10,041 nucleotides of DNA from JBBIVP01 sp037439705 [NCBI: bacterium] (GTDB taxonomy: Bacteria; JBBIVP01): assembly GCA_037439705.1 (NCBI GenBank), contig JBBIVP010000068.1:1-10041 (forward strand). The letters are read 5' to 3'. Numbering within the stretch: position 1 is the stretch's first letter; each line of letters begins with the position of its first letter. Of the stretch, positions 1 through 7,188 are shown piece after piece. The notes beneath the pieces were generated by a model. The model was not told where the DNA came from, did no database searches, and was given only the letters and a program-made list of their open reading frames with translations. A program made the position numbers and the translations under genes.

Positions 1-145
1 TAAAGCTTTAAATTCAGCTCCTTTCAAAGCACTTTCCATCACCAGAATAGAACCTTCTCATCCGGTCTTACCTTTTTAACTCAAATTTTCCACCCCTTTC
101 CCTGGTAACAATGGCCGTGTGTGTTTACACTCCCGCGCTGTGTCC
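1..145. other. Upstream region without a supported gene
   Basis: I see no convincing gene, RNA or repeat here. On the minus strand a frame is open from a possible GTG/ATG start (42 down to 1) to the window edge, reading V-M-E-S-A-L-K-G-A-E-F-K-A-L. An AGAAGG lies roughly 10 bases ahead of the GTG, so it could be the start of a divergent gene, but fourteen codons are too few to support a call. The tmRNA promoter begins at the right end of this stretch. Confidence 0.4.
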
Positions 146-174
146 TTGAAAAATTCTTAAGGATGTATTAAAAT
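146..174 (+). promoter_or_regulatory. Sigma-70-type promoter of the tmRNA gene
   Basis: The -35 box is TTGAAA at 146-151 and the -10 box is TAAAAT at 169-174, separated by an ideal 17 bases. Transcription would start about 7-9 bases after the -10 box, at or just before the mature tmRNA 5' end at 183, so little or no 5' leader would need removal. The same two hexamers recur before the tRNA-Ala gene. Confidence 0.85.
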
Positions 175-182
175 AAAATCAT

Positions 183-521
183 GGGGGCGAATGGGCTCGA
201 CAGAAGGGCTGTAGTTAGTGCTGCATGCCGGGTCGGGCAACCCGTAAAAAGCCCACCTAAGAAGTGCGAACGAAGTAGCACTCGCTGCGTAATGCAGCAA
301 AGTTCTCTTTCCTGTTCCCTGTTGCGGGAAAGGGAACTGGGAACCAACAGGGCTGAGGCTGAGGGAATTCCCGTGCCCTCGCTTCAGAAATAAGTCGGGA
401 TAGCCATTTTTCTCCCTGCTCCATCGGGAGGAAACGGGCGAATTTTAAAGATGGAGATAAGCATGTAGATGCACTGGTGAAAACCTTCTGGACGGGGGTT
501 CAATTCCCCCCGCCTCCACCA
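183..521 (+). ncRNA. ssrA: Transfer-messenger RNA (tmRNA)
   Basis: This is a complete one-piece tmRNA of 339 bases, the RNA that rescues stalled ribosomes with SmpB and tags the unfinished protein for proteolysis. The first seven bases (GGGGGCG, 183-189) pair with CGCCTCC (511-517), giving the G3-U70 wobble that directs alanylation, followed by A518 and an encoded CCA at 519-521. The T arm is GGGGG-TTCAATT-CCCCC (495-511 region), and the GGCTCGAC element near 193 matches the conserved D-analogue region. An H-type pseudoknot (PK1) is clear: 229-233 pairs with 240-244, and 235-238 pairs with 251-254. It ends 11 bases before the tag resume codon. Further G/C-rich stems downstream (about 305-440) fit the later pseudoknots. 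Any protein ORF read through this interval is spurious. Confidence 0.98.
266..292 (+). other. tmRNA tag-peptide reading frame (ANEVALAA-stop)
   Basis: Inside the tmRNA, the resume codon GCG (266-268) opens a frame reading Ala-Asn-Glu-Val-Ala-Leu-Ala-Ala followed by TAA (290-292). The C-terminal A-L-A-A is the degron typically recognised by ClpXP-type proteases, and the A-N start is common in bacterial tags. The stop codon sits at the loop edge of a small hairpin, GCTGC (284-288) with GCAGC (294-298), the usual position of helix 5. Eight encoded residues is short compared with the ten encoded in E. coli. Confidence 0.92.
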
Positions 522-522
522 T

Positions 523-566
523 AAGGTTTGAGGAGCAAGAATTCGGACATAGATAGCTTAAACCTT
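523..566 (+). repeat. Weak inverted repeat just downstream of the tmRNA
   Basis: AAGGTTTGAG (523-532) can pair with CTTAAACCTT (557-566), with one G-U pair and a loop of 24 bases. It begins one base after the tmRNA CCA end, so it could help 3' processing or weak termination. There is no T-run after it, so it is not a standard intrinsic terminator. I found no better terminator for the tmRNA in this spacer. Confidence 0.3.
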
Positions 567-587
567 TAAGGAAGTATTTCATCTACA

Positions 588-630
588 ATGTCTCCAAAAA
601 GGGGTCGGAAGGTGTATTCTATGGAGACAT
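588..630 (+). repeat. Perfect 8-base inverted repeat around the small ORF start
   Basis: ATGTCTCC (588-595) is an exact reverse complement of GGAGACAT (623-630), with a 27-base loop. The loop contains the GGAAGGTG ribosome-site-like sequence, and the right arm starts at the last base of the ATG at 621. If transcribed, the hairpin could mask initiation at 621. It has no T-run, so it is not a terminator. Confidence 0.45.
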
Positions 631-716
631 CAAGAATAAAAGGAGAAATGGCAAAATTTCTCTCCGCTCTGCTAAAAATACTAAAACTTGATAAGAACTA
701 TTTCCAGTTTTCTTGA
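588..716 (+). CDS. Possible small ORF (31 or 42 residues), unknown function
   Basis: An open frame runs from ATG 588 to TGA 714-716 (42 residues). An internal ATG at 621 gives 31 residues starting METSRIKGEM and has the better ribosome site: GGAAGGTG at 607-614, six bases before it. A third ATG at 648 has GGAG only two bases ahead. The second half (about residues 21-34 of the long form, A-K-F-L-S-A-L-L-K-I-L-K-L) would form a basic amphipathic helix. The stop overlaps the -35 box of the next gene's promoter, and no promoter of its own is evident. I do not recognise a family. It may equally be a chance frame in a spacer. Confidence 0.25.
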   Translation: MSPKRGRKVYSMETSRIKGEMAKFLSALLKILKLDKNYFQFS

Positions 717-740
717 AAATTTAGAATAACAGTCTATAAT
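713..740 (+). promoter_or_regulatory. Strong sigma-70-type promoter with almost no leader before the MMPL gene
   Basis: The -35 box TTGAAA (713-718) and consensus -10 box TATAAT (735-740) are 16 bases apart. A start site about 7 bases after the -10 box would fall near 747, leaving only some 8 bases before the ATG at 755. The stretch 741-754 has no Shine-Dalgarno sequence, so the mRNA would be leaderless or nearly so. Confidence 0.75.
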
Positions 741-754
741 GTGAACCAATATAA

Positions 755-3502
755 ATGAAAATTTCGGATGTAAGAGATTTTTTCTTAAACCTCATTGCTA
801 AAGTTACAACGGAACATCCTATTACTGTACTGAGCCTGTGTTTTCTTCTGGTTCTCGTTTCAGCTTACCTTTCAAAAAATTTGAGAGTTGACCTTTCCAT
901 GATAGCAGAACTTCCTGTTGATGACCCAATGGTGAAGCAGTTCAGAAATGCTTACAAAAACTACGGAGGACTTGAATATGTTTTCATCCTTTTGAAATCA
1001 GAGGACATTGAAAGAGCAAAGGATTTTGCAGATTATATAGCTCCTATGCTGAAAGAGAGGAAGGACCTTTTCAGGTCAGTTAGGCACAAAATAGATATTG
1101 ATTTTTTTAAACCCTACAGCCTCCTTTTCCTGAAGGAAGATGAGATAAAAGAGTTAACTGAAACATTTGAGAAGCATATTGAAACTTATAAAAGAATGCT
1201 CAAAAGACTTGACCTATTTTCTTTTCTTGAAGGAACATACCAGATTCTTGACAGGGAGATTTCTGAAAGGGAAGAGATAAGGGGAGAGGAAGAGGAAGCG
1301 GGAATGATAAAAGGATTGAGGAAGTGGTCAGACCTTTTGAAAAAAGCGATTGTGGATGGAAAGAAGATAAGCGAAAGGGAATATAATAGGGTTTTGGCAG
1401 GGGTTTTTTCTACAAGGATGGATGAGGAGGAAATATCAAGTGAGTATTTTACATCGAAAGACGGAAAGATGCTTGTCATTATGCTTTCTCCTGTTGAATC
1501 AAGCGAGAATATAGCATATTCGCTCAAGGCATATGAATTTATAAAAAGTGTGATTGAAGAGGGGAAGAAAAAATTTTCTGATGTTAAAGAGGGGGTCACA
1601 GGTTCTGTTCCTGTAATCGCTGAGCAGTATTACATAATAATAAGGGACCTTTTCCTGACAAACATCGTTTCCATGCTACTCGTTGTCATAATTTTTGCTA
1701 TTGGATTTGGAAGCATATTCTATGCAATTTTAATGGTTATGCCACTTTTATCTGGTCTCCTCTGGTCATTCGGTTTTGCCTATATTTACAGGGGGACAAT
1801 CACAATGACAACATCTGTTTTTGGAGCAATTCTTACAGGTCTCGGAATAGACTTCGCAGCCCATTTAATATCAAGGTTCAACGATGAAAGGGATAAGGGG
1901 ATGCGGATAAAAGATGCTGTTAGAGCTTCAATTACTGGATCAGGTAGAGGAATAATAACAGGCGCAGTAACCACATCTGCTGCCTTCTACACACTTATTG
2001 TTGCATACCATAAGGGGGTTGAGGAACTCGGCATTATTGCTGGAACAGGATTACTTCTCTCAATGCTTGCTATGTTTCTCATCGTTCCATCAACCCTCGT
2101 CCTTTTCGGCGAGACGAGGCTTTTTAAATCAAGGATAAAAATTCCAATGGTAGAAGAAAAAATTGCTCGTCTTGTTATAAAAAGGCCCTTCATATTTTTA
2201 ATCTCTTTTTTGATTATCAGTGGCTTTTTCCTCTGGTCTTCAACGAGGATTTCCTTTGATAACAACTTCAGAAATCTTATGCCGAAGGATATGGAAGCCC
2301 TGAGGGCGCTTGATGAATTTGAGGCAGGATTTGAAAGAGGAACGGATTACGGACTTATAACTGCAGAAAGTATAGAGGAGGCAAGGGAGGTGGTTGAAAA
2401 ACTTGAGAGCCTATCCACAGTTTCCCTTGTTGAATCAATATCAAAGTTTCTGCCAGAAAATCAGAAGAAAAAAAAGGAAATGCTCAGACCATTAAAAAAT
2501 CTTCTTCAACCACTAAATCCAGAGGACCCCAGAAATATAGACTGGAATTACAACGAAGCACACCTTCATTCTTACATAAAAGTTTTTGAAAATATGAAAG
2601 ATATGGCTCTTGCCCTGAAACAGCTTTCAATAGCAGGAGGGTATTTTGAAGGTGAAGATGAATCGGAAAAATTGAAAAATAATTTTGAGGAAATAATTGA
2701 GAAACTTAAGAAAGGAGACAATCTATCAGGTCTTTCAGAAATTAATAAAATCCATATAAAAGAATTTCATGATGCCTTCCTTGACCTGAAAAAGGCTTCA
2801 TCACCTGATTTTCTCACTCTTAACGAACTTCCAGAAGACATAAGACATACATTCATCGGAAAGGATGGTAAATTTCTCATATTTGCCTATCCAAAACAGT
2901 CTGTCTGGATATCAAAGAAGTTTATGGGAGAATTTGTTAATGAGATACGGAATGTAAAAAGCGATGCATTTGGAATTCCAGTGATATTCTATTTTCAGAC
3001 ACAGAGGATTCTAAAAGACCTTGAATCATCTGCATTTGCCTCTTTTTTGTGTGTTCTTTTTCTTGTTTTCTTTGATTTTAGAAATCTCTTCAGAACCCTC
3101 ATATCTTTTGTCCCTCTACTTTTTGGAACATTGTGGATGCTCGGCATGATGCCCGTTCTTGGAGTGAAATTCAACTTCATAAATGTTGGTGTTGTTGCTC
3201 TCATTCTGGGAATGGGTATAGACTATGGCGTTCATTTCACCCATAGATTCCTTCAGGAGAAGGATGCATTTCTTTCCATATCAAGGACTGGAAGAGCTAT
3301 TCTTGTTTCTGCCTTAACGACTATGGCAGGGTTTGGCGCAATAATGCTTGCAAAATTCAGGGGATTGAACTCAATGGGTGAGGTTTTGTTGACAGGTATT
3401 GGTATGTGCCTCATAACCTCAATGATTGGTATGGGGACGATTTTTGCACTGTATGAAAAAAAAGAAAAAAAAATCCTTGATAATGATTCAGGAGAGTTAT
3501 AA
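755..3502 (+). CDS. MMPL/RND-family exporter (hydrophobic-substrate transporter)
   Basis: This 915-residue inner-membrane protein has the two-fold repeat of the RND superfamily MMPL branch. Each half has one membrane helix, a large extracytoplasmic loop, then five helices: TM1 at about 22-40, loop to about 295, TM2-6 at about 300-450, TM7 at about 472-494, second loop to about 755, and TM8-12 at about 755-905. Both loops begin with the family signature (V-D-L-S...E-L-P near 45-54; F-D-N-N-F...M-P near 501-510). The putative proton-relay Asp occurs in each half, in G-L-G-I-D-F (D366) and G-M-G-I-D-Y-G (D823). Relatives such as HpnN and mycobacterial MmpL proteins move lipids, and the substrate here is unknown. 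The first loop contains a Glu/Lys-rich, probably helical stretch at about 125-215. The start is set by the open frame and the promoter at 713-740; no Shine-Dalgarno is present. It likely leads an operon with the lipoprotein 28 bases downstream. Confidence 0.92.
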   Translation: MKISDVRDFFLNLIAKVTTEHPITVLSLCFLLVLVSAYLSKNLRVDLSMIAELPVDDPMVKQFRNAYKNYGGLEYVFILLKSEDIERAKDFADYIAPMLKERKDLFRSVRHKIDIDFFKPYSLLFLKEDEIKELTETFEKHIETYKRMLKRLDLFSFLEGTYQILDREISEREEIRGEEEEAGMIKGLRKWSDLLKKAIVDGKKISEREYNRVLAGVFSTRMDEEEISSEYFTSKDGKMLVIMLSPVESSENIAYSLKAYEFIKSVIEEGKKKFSDVKEGVTGSVPVIAEQYYIIIRDLFLTNIVSMLLVVIIFAIGFGSIFYAILMVMPLLSGLLWSFGFAYIYRGTITMTTSVFGAILTGLGIDFAAHLISRFNDERDKGMRIKDAVRASITGSGRGIITGAVTTSAAFYTLIVAYHKGVEELGIIAGTGLLLSMLAMFLIVPSTLVLFGETRLFKSRIKIPMVEEKIARLVIKRPFIFLISFLIISGFFLWSSTRISFDNNFRNLMPKDMEALRALDEFEAGFERGTDYGLITAESIEEAREVVEKLESLSTVSLVESISKFLPENQKKKKEMLRPLKNLLQPLNPEDPRNIDWNYNEAHLHSYIKVFENMKDMALALKQLSIAGGYFEGEDESEKLKNNFEEIIEKLKKGDNLSGLSEINKIHIKEFHDAFLDLKKASSPDFLTLNELPEDIRHTFIGKDGKFLIFAYPKQSVWISKKFMGEFVNEIRNVKSDAFGIPVIFYFQTQRILKDLESSAFASFLCVLFLVFFDFRNLFRTLISFVPLLFGTLWMLGMMPVLGVKFNFINVGVVALILGMGIDYGVHFTHRFLQEKDAFLSISRTGRAILVSALTTMAGFGAIMLAKFRGLNSMGEVLLTGIGMCLITSMIGMGTIFALYEKKEKKILDNDSGEL

Positions 3503-3530
3503 AATTTGAAAAAGTAAAAAGGAGGTTCTG

Positions 3531-6527
3531 ATGAAGAAGGGATGGGTGATAATAATAGGCGCTTTTTTCTTGGCAGGATGTGGAGAGGAGAAGAAGGTAT
3601 GTGTTCCATCTGAACTTATGGATGAAATTAATTCAATAAAATCTGAAGGAGGGATTGTAGAATTTCAGCAGATCGTTGAGCCTGTGGAGCAGTTTTTGCC
3701 TCCTGAATATGGTGGTTCCTTCGGTGCAAAAAAAGGAGATTTTCTCATTAAAAACGACAGAATAAGGTTTATAATTCAGAATTCATCAAGGCAGATTTCT
3801 CCTGCCCCTTACGGAGGAAACATAATAGATGGAGATGTATTGAGGGATAATGATGAATGGAAAGATGTTATAGGAGAGATTTCTCCATTTATCGGCTTGA
3901 GTTATACCATTGATTCTGATGATTTTGAGGTAATAAGGGATGGCAAGGATGGAGTCCTTGTTTTCAGGACAACGGGACACACAGAACTTATTGATTACAT
4001 AAATCTCCAATCAGCAGTTTACTCCTTAATCGGATTTCCTGAGCTCAATCTTCCATGGGACTTCAACAAGGGCGTTCCAATATATGGCTCAAATTATTAT
4101 ATTTTAAAAGCAGGTGATTCACACATAAGCGTTATCACAGCACTCTGCAACGATTCAGATGAAAAAATTTATACAGCATTAGGAGATATAATAGATTCTG
4201 GTGGAACCGTATCTTTTTTTAACAAATCCCTTATCGTTGATGGAATGGGTGGATTTGGATACACAGGAAATCCAGTTGTTGACCTTAAACCTGCAGAGAT
4301 TTTCGGATTTATGGGTGAGGAATCAGGATATGCAATAGTTCCTCATCATCCCGCATTCAACCTGATTATTTCAGGAGTGGCAGTTGCTGATTACGGGACA
4401 TCGGATGGAATTCTCTTCATAATGAACGCAATCACAGGAATTGATTTGAAAAATCTACCCGAAGGATATTATGCAATTGAAAAGGGAGGTTCAATATTTT
4501 ATAAAAGGGATGTTATAGTTTTCAAAAATTATTCCGATATGATGGAGGAGTTTTACAGGATAAAGGGTATTGAAAACAAGGGTAATGTCCTTGTGAGGAC
4601 AAAAAATATAGACGGCGCAAGGATTGCCTTTGTTAATAAAGATGGAAGCCTTGAAAACATTCTTATAACATCAGACGGAATTGCCAATGGGGTATTGAAA
4701 GAGGGAGAATACTATGTTCTTGCAGATGTTTCCGGATGGCCTGAACCTGCTTCTCAGACATTGGTGGTTCAATCAGGCAAAGAGCAGCAAATCAATTTTT
4801 CGTTTTCAGAGCCTGCTTATCTCAAATTCAATATAAAAGGAATTGACCCAGAGGTTTCTCCTGATGAAGTTACAATGCCTGCAAAGGTAAGCCTTGTATG
4901 TAATGGAGAATGTCCGAGGAAGGAGAAGAGGTTTTTCACTGATACCCTTTACGACAAGTTTCCTCAAGGGGTTCAGGTTCAGGCATTTGTTGATAACAGG
5001 GGAAGGGTAAATGTGATGGCAAAGAGGGGGCTCACATCCCTTGATGAACTTCCAGTTCCTCCCGGAAACTATAGAGTTGTTATATCAAAAGGTATGGAAT
5101 TCTCAAGGTATGAAGAGGATATATCGTTTTCACAAGGTGAGCACAGGGTTATAAATGCAAGGATTGACAGGGTCGTTGACACATCAGGATATATCTCTGC
5201 TGACCTTCATGTTCATTCTGTAAACAGTCCAGATTCTCCAGTTCCATTGATAGACAGGGTTATAACATTTATGGGAGAGGGCGTTGATGTGCTCGTCTCA
5301 ACAGACCATGACTTCATTACAGATTATGAACCTGTGATAAAATCGCTCAATGCGGAAAATTATCTTGCCACATTTAGGGGAGAAGAACTCACCACCTTTG
5401 ACCTCGGGCATTTTAATGGATACCCTTTAAGGATAAGCGAGGAAGTTTATCAAAATGGAGCAGTTGATTGGGCTGGAGGAAGGGGTCCTAACCTTACACC
5501 TGAGGAGATTTTCCTTTCTCTCAAGGATATGGGAGAAATTGAAAATCCTGTTGTTCAGGTCAACCATCCGAGGTCTGTCCTTATGGGATATTTTACTGCA
5601 GTAAAACTTGATACAGATACATTAAAAACCCATCAGGACCCAACTGTTTTCAGGATGCCCCCTGAAAAGTTTGAAATGAAGGAGGATGACACTGGAATGT
5701 TCAGTCCTTTATTTGATGCCTTTGAGATTTATAACTCCTACGACGAAATAGCCCCTGTCCTTAACGATTATTTTGCGTTCCTTAACATAGGGTTAAAGAA
5801 AACAGGGGTTGCAGTCTCTGATACCCATCACTGGTATTCTTCAGAGGCAGGCGTTCCAAGAAGTCTCATATATGTAGGAAATAATTTTGATTCTCCATCA
5901 AAAATAACACCTGAGGCATTTGCGAGAGGTATCCAGAATGGAAGGGTGATAGGCACAAATGGTCCATTCATGCACCTGTGGATAGAAAGACCCGGGGATA
6001 CGAAAAAATACCTGATGGGAGAGCTTGTCCCTTCTTCAACCGGAACCCTTCGTGTTGAAATCAGACTTGCTCCATGGATAACAGTTGATACCCTTGAGGT
6101 TTTTTCCAATACGTCGGATGTTTTTTCAAGAAATGGCAATCCGGTGAATTCCTGGCCAAATCCATTGACTGCCATTCGTATTTCTCCTGGCAATTTTGTC
6201 CTTCAAAATGGGCAGAAGGTTTATGAATATTCTTACGCATTTAACCTTGATAAAGATGCATGGTTCGTAGTCGTTATAAGGGATGATAAAAACTACGGAG
6301 ATAATTATCCGATGAATCCTGTTCTTTATGACACGAATGAACTCCCATTTGCCTTCTCAAACGCCATATTTGTGGATGCGGATGGAGATGGAATGTTTGA
6401 CCCTCCAGGTGTCATTGAAACAAAGGTTTCTCAAATAAAGAAAGAAATAAAAGAGAAAGGGTTAATAACAGAAGAGAGCGTAAAAGAACTCCTTGAGGAA
6501 GTTGGAAATATAGACCATTGTCATTGA
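3531..6527 (+). CDS. Large lipoprotein with CehA/McbA-type PHP-like metallohydrolase domain
   Basis: This 998-residue protein begins with a lipoprotein signal: K2-K3, hydrophobic core, lipobox L14-A-G-C17, then Gly-Glu. It should be lipid-anchored in the outer membrane or periplasm. Residues about 40-330 form a beta-rich domain (K-N-D-R-I-R-F-I-I-Q and P-Y-G-G-N-I-I-D-G-D motifs). Residues about 350-550 look like small beta-sandwich modules. A PHP-like metallohydrolase domain follows at about 552-830, with D558-L-H560-V-H562-S, T591-D592-H593-D594, E618-E619, H627, N678-H679-P-R and D764-T-H766-H767 as likely metal ligands. Near the C-terminus, D949-A-D951-G-D953-G resembles a calcium loop, and the protein ends His-Cys-His. 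CehA, the name-giving relative, hydrolyses a carbamate; the substrate here is unknown. An AAGGAGG five bases before the ATG fixes the start. It overlaps the next gene by 10 bases. Confidence 0.88.
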   Translation: MKKGWVIIIGAFFLAGCGEEKKVCVPSELMDEINSIKSEGGIVEFQQIVEPVEQFLPPEYGGSFGAKKGDFLIKNDRIRFIIQNSSRQISPAPYGGNIIDGDVLRDNDEWKDVIGEISPFIGLSYTIDSDDFEVIRDGKDGVLVFRTTGHTELIDYINLQSAVYSLIGFPELNLPWDFNKGVPIYGSNYYILKAGDSHISVITALCNDSDEKIYTALGDIIDSGGTVSFFNKSLIVDGMGGFGYTGNPVVDLKPAEIFGFMGEESGYAIVPHHPAFNLIISGVAVADYGTSDGILFIMNAITGIDLKNLPEGYYAIEKGGSIFYKRDVIVFKNYSDMMEEFYRIKGIENKGNVLVRTKNIDGARIAFVNKDGSLENILITSDGIANGVLKEGEYYVLADVSGWPEPASQTLVVQSGKEQQINFSFSEPAYLKFNIKGIDPEVSPDEVTMPAKVSLVCNGECPRKEKRFFTDTLYDKFPQGVQVQAFVDNRGRVNVMAKRGLTSLDELPVPPGNYRVVISKGMEFSRYEEDISFSQGEHRVINARIDRVVDTSGYISADLHVHSVNSPDSPVPLIDRVITFMGEGVDVLVSTDHDFITDYEPVIKSLNAENYLATFRGEELTTFDLGHFNGYPLRISEEVYQNGAVDWAGGRGPNLTPEEIFLSLKDMGEIENPVVQVNHPRSVLMGYFTAVKLDTDTLKTHQDPTVFRMPPEKFEMKEDDTGMFSPLFDAFEIYNSYDEIAPVLNDYFAFLNIGLKKTGVAVSDTHHWYSSEAGVPRSLIYVGNNFDSPSKITPEAFARGIQNGRVIGTNGPFMHLWIERPGDTKKYLMGELVPSSTGTLRVEIRLAPWITVDTLEVFSNTSDVFSRNGNPVNSWPNPLTAIRISPGNFVLQNGQKVYEYSYAFNLDKDAWFVVVIRDDKNYGDNYPMNPVLYDTNELPFAFSNAIFVDADGDGMFDPPGVIETKVSQIKKEIKEKGLITEESVKELLEEVGNIDHCH

Positions 6528-7072
6528 GGAAAGCATTTCTGATATTGATTTTCCTTATAGGGCATCACGAAAAATATGATAGGGTTGATTTTATTTCCAT
6601 TGATGATGGAGAAATTCTCATTGAGGTCCTTGATATAACATTTCCATACGAGAATTCTTATGATTCAAAAAAAATTAAAATTGATAGGGACAGAAATGGT
6701 TATATATCCGATGAGGAATTAAAAAAGGCAGGAGATGAGGACGGGATTTTTCAATTGATGAAAATTAGTTTGAAGGTAAACGATAGACCAATTTTGCTGA
6801 AAAGGTTGAAGAGTGAGGTTAGGGAGTGCCCGAGGGAGATTCTTAAAAACACGCCAATTTCAATATGGCACAGGTTTTATGGAAGGACGGAAGGAAATTT
6901 GTGCGGAAATATAACTTTTTCTGACAATGGGGATTTTAAAAGGGGGATTGTGAAGTTAATAATCAATAAAAATTGCCCAATAAAGGAAACAGACGGAATA
7001 AAGAAGGAAAACTATGTTATAAAAGAAATTGGTGAAAAGGAAAGGATGTTTAATGTTATTCTTGAAAAGTGA
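6518..7072 (+). CDS. Small exported protein with a canonical EF-hand loop
   Basis: This protein of about 184 residues has a short basic-hydrophobic N-terminus (S-L-R-K-A-F-L-I-L-I-F-L-I-G), which suggests a signal peptide or membrane anchor. Residues 56-67 are D-R-D-R-N-G-Y-I-S-D-E-E, a textbook 12-residue EF-hand loop with ligands at positions 1, 3, 5, 7, 9 and 12. A second acidic patch (G-D-E-D-G) follows. The rest is a predicted beta-rich domain with three cysteines (104, 129, 153). I do not recognise a named family. The start codon is TTG, either 6518 (10-base overlap with the lipoprotein stop) or 6524, where TTGA overlaps stop and start by four bases. No strong Shine-Dalgarno exists, so translational coupling to the lipoprotein gene is likely. 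Its last codons contain the -35 box of the next promoter. Confidence 0.75.
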   Translation: MSLRKAFLILIFLIGHHEKYDRVDFISIDDGEILIEVLDITFPYENSYDSKKIKIDRDRNGYISDEELKKAGDEDGIFQLMKISLKVNDRPILLKRLKSEVRECPREILKNTPISIWHRFYGRTEGNLCGNITFSDNGDFKRGIVKLIINKNCPIKETDGIKKENYVIKEIGEKERMFNVILEK

Positions 7073-7091
7073 GGTCCTTTTGTGATAAAAT
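7062..7091 (+). promoter_or_regulatory. Sigma-70-type promoter of the tRNA-Ala/pilin 1 unit
   Basis: TTGAAA (7062-7067) lies inside the last codons of the EF-hand gene, and TAAAAT (7086-7091) follows after 18 bases. Predicted initiation near 7098 leaves about four bases before the mature tRNA 5' end at 7102. The hexamers are the same as those of the tmRNA promoter. Confidence 0.7.
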
Positions 7092-7101
7092 AGTTCAAAA
7101 T

Positions 7102-7175
<74 letters not shown>

Positions 7176-7182
7176 TAAGGAG
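7176..7182 (+). promoter_or_regulatory. Ribosome binding site of prepilin 1, abutting the tRNA 3' end
   Basis: TAAGGAG starts one base after the tRNA discriminator and is six bases from the ATG at 7189. It fixes the prepilin start. After tRNA 3' processing, the remaining mRNA would have a leader of only about 13 bases made up almost entirely of this site. Confidence 0.85.
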
Positions 7183-7188
7183 AATTCA

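Noticed and set aside
1-42. Possible start of a divergent gene on the minus strand (GTG/ATG at 42/39)
   Set aside because: Only about 14 codons are visible with a marginal ribosome site. It cannot be told from chance.
181-393. A 70-residue open frame on the + strand
   Set aside because: It lies wholly within the tmRNA gene and has no ribosome site or family resemblance; the RNA structure explains the sequence.
522-754. Integration site or attachment duplicate at the tmRNA 3' end
   Set aside because: tmRNA genes are common integration targets, but I see no repeated copy of the tmRNA 3' end and no integrase in the window.
1186-3609. Minus-strand open frames across the exporter and lipoprotein genes
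   Set aside because: They are shadows of strongly supported + strand genes and encode no recognisable motifs.
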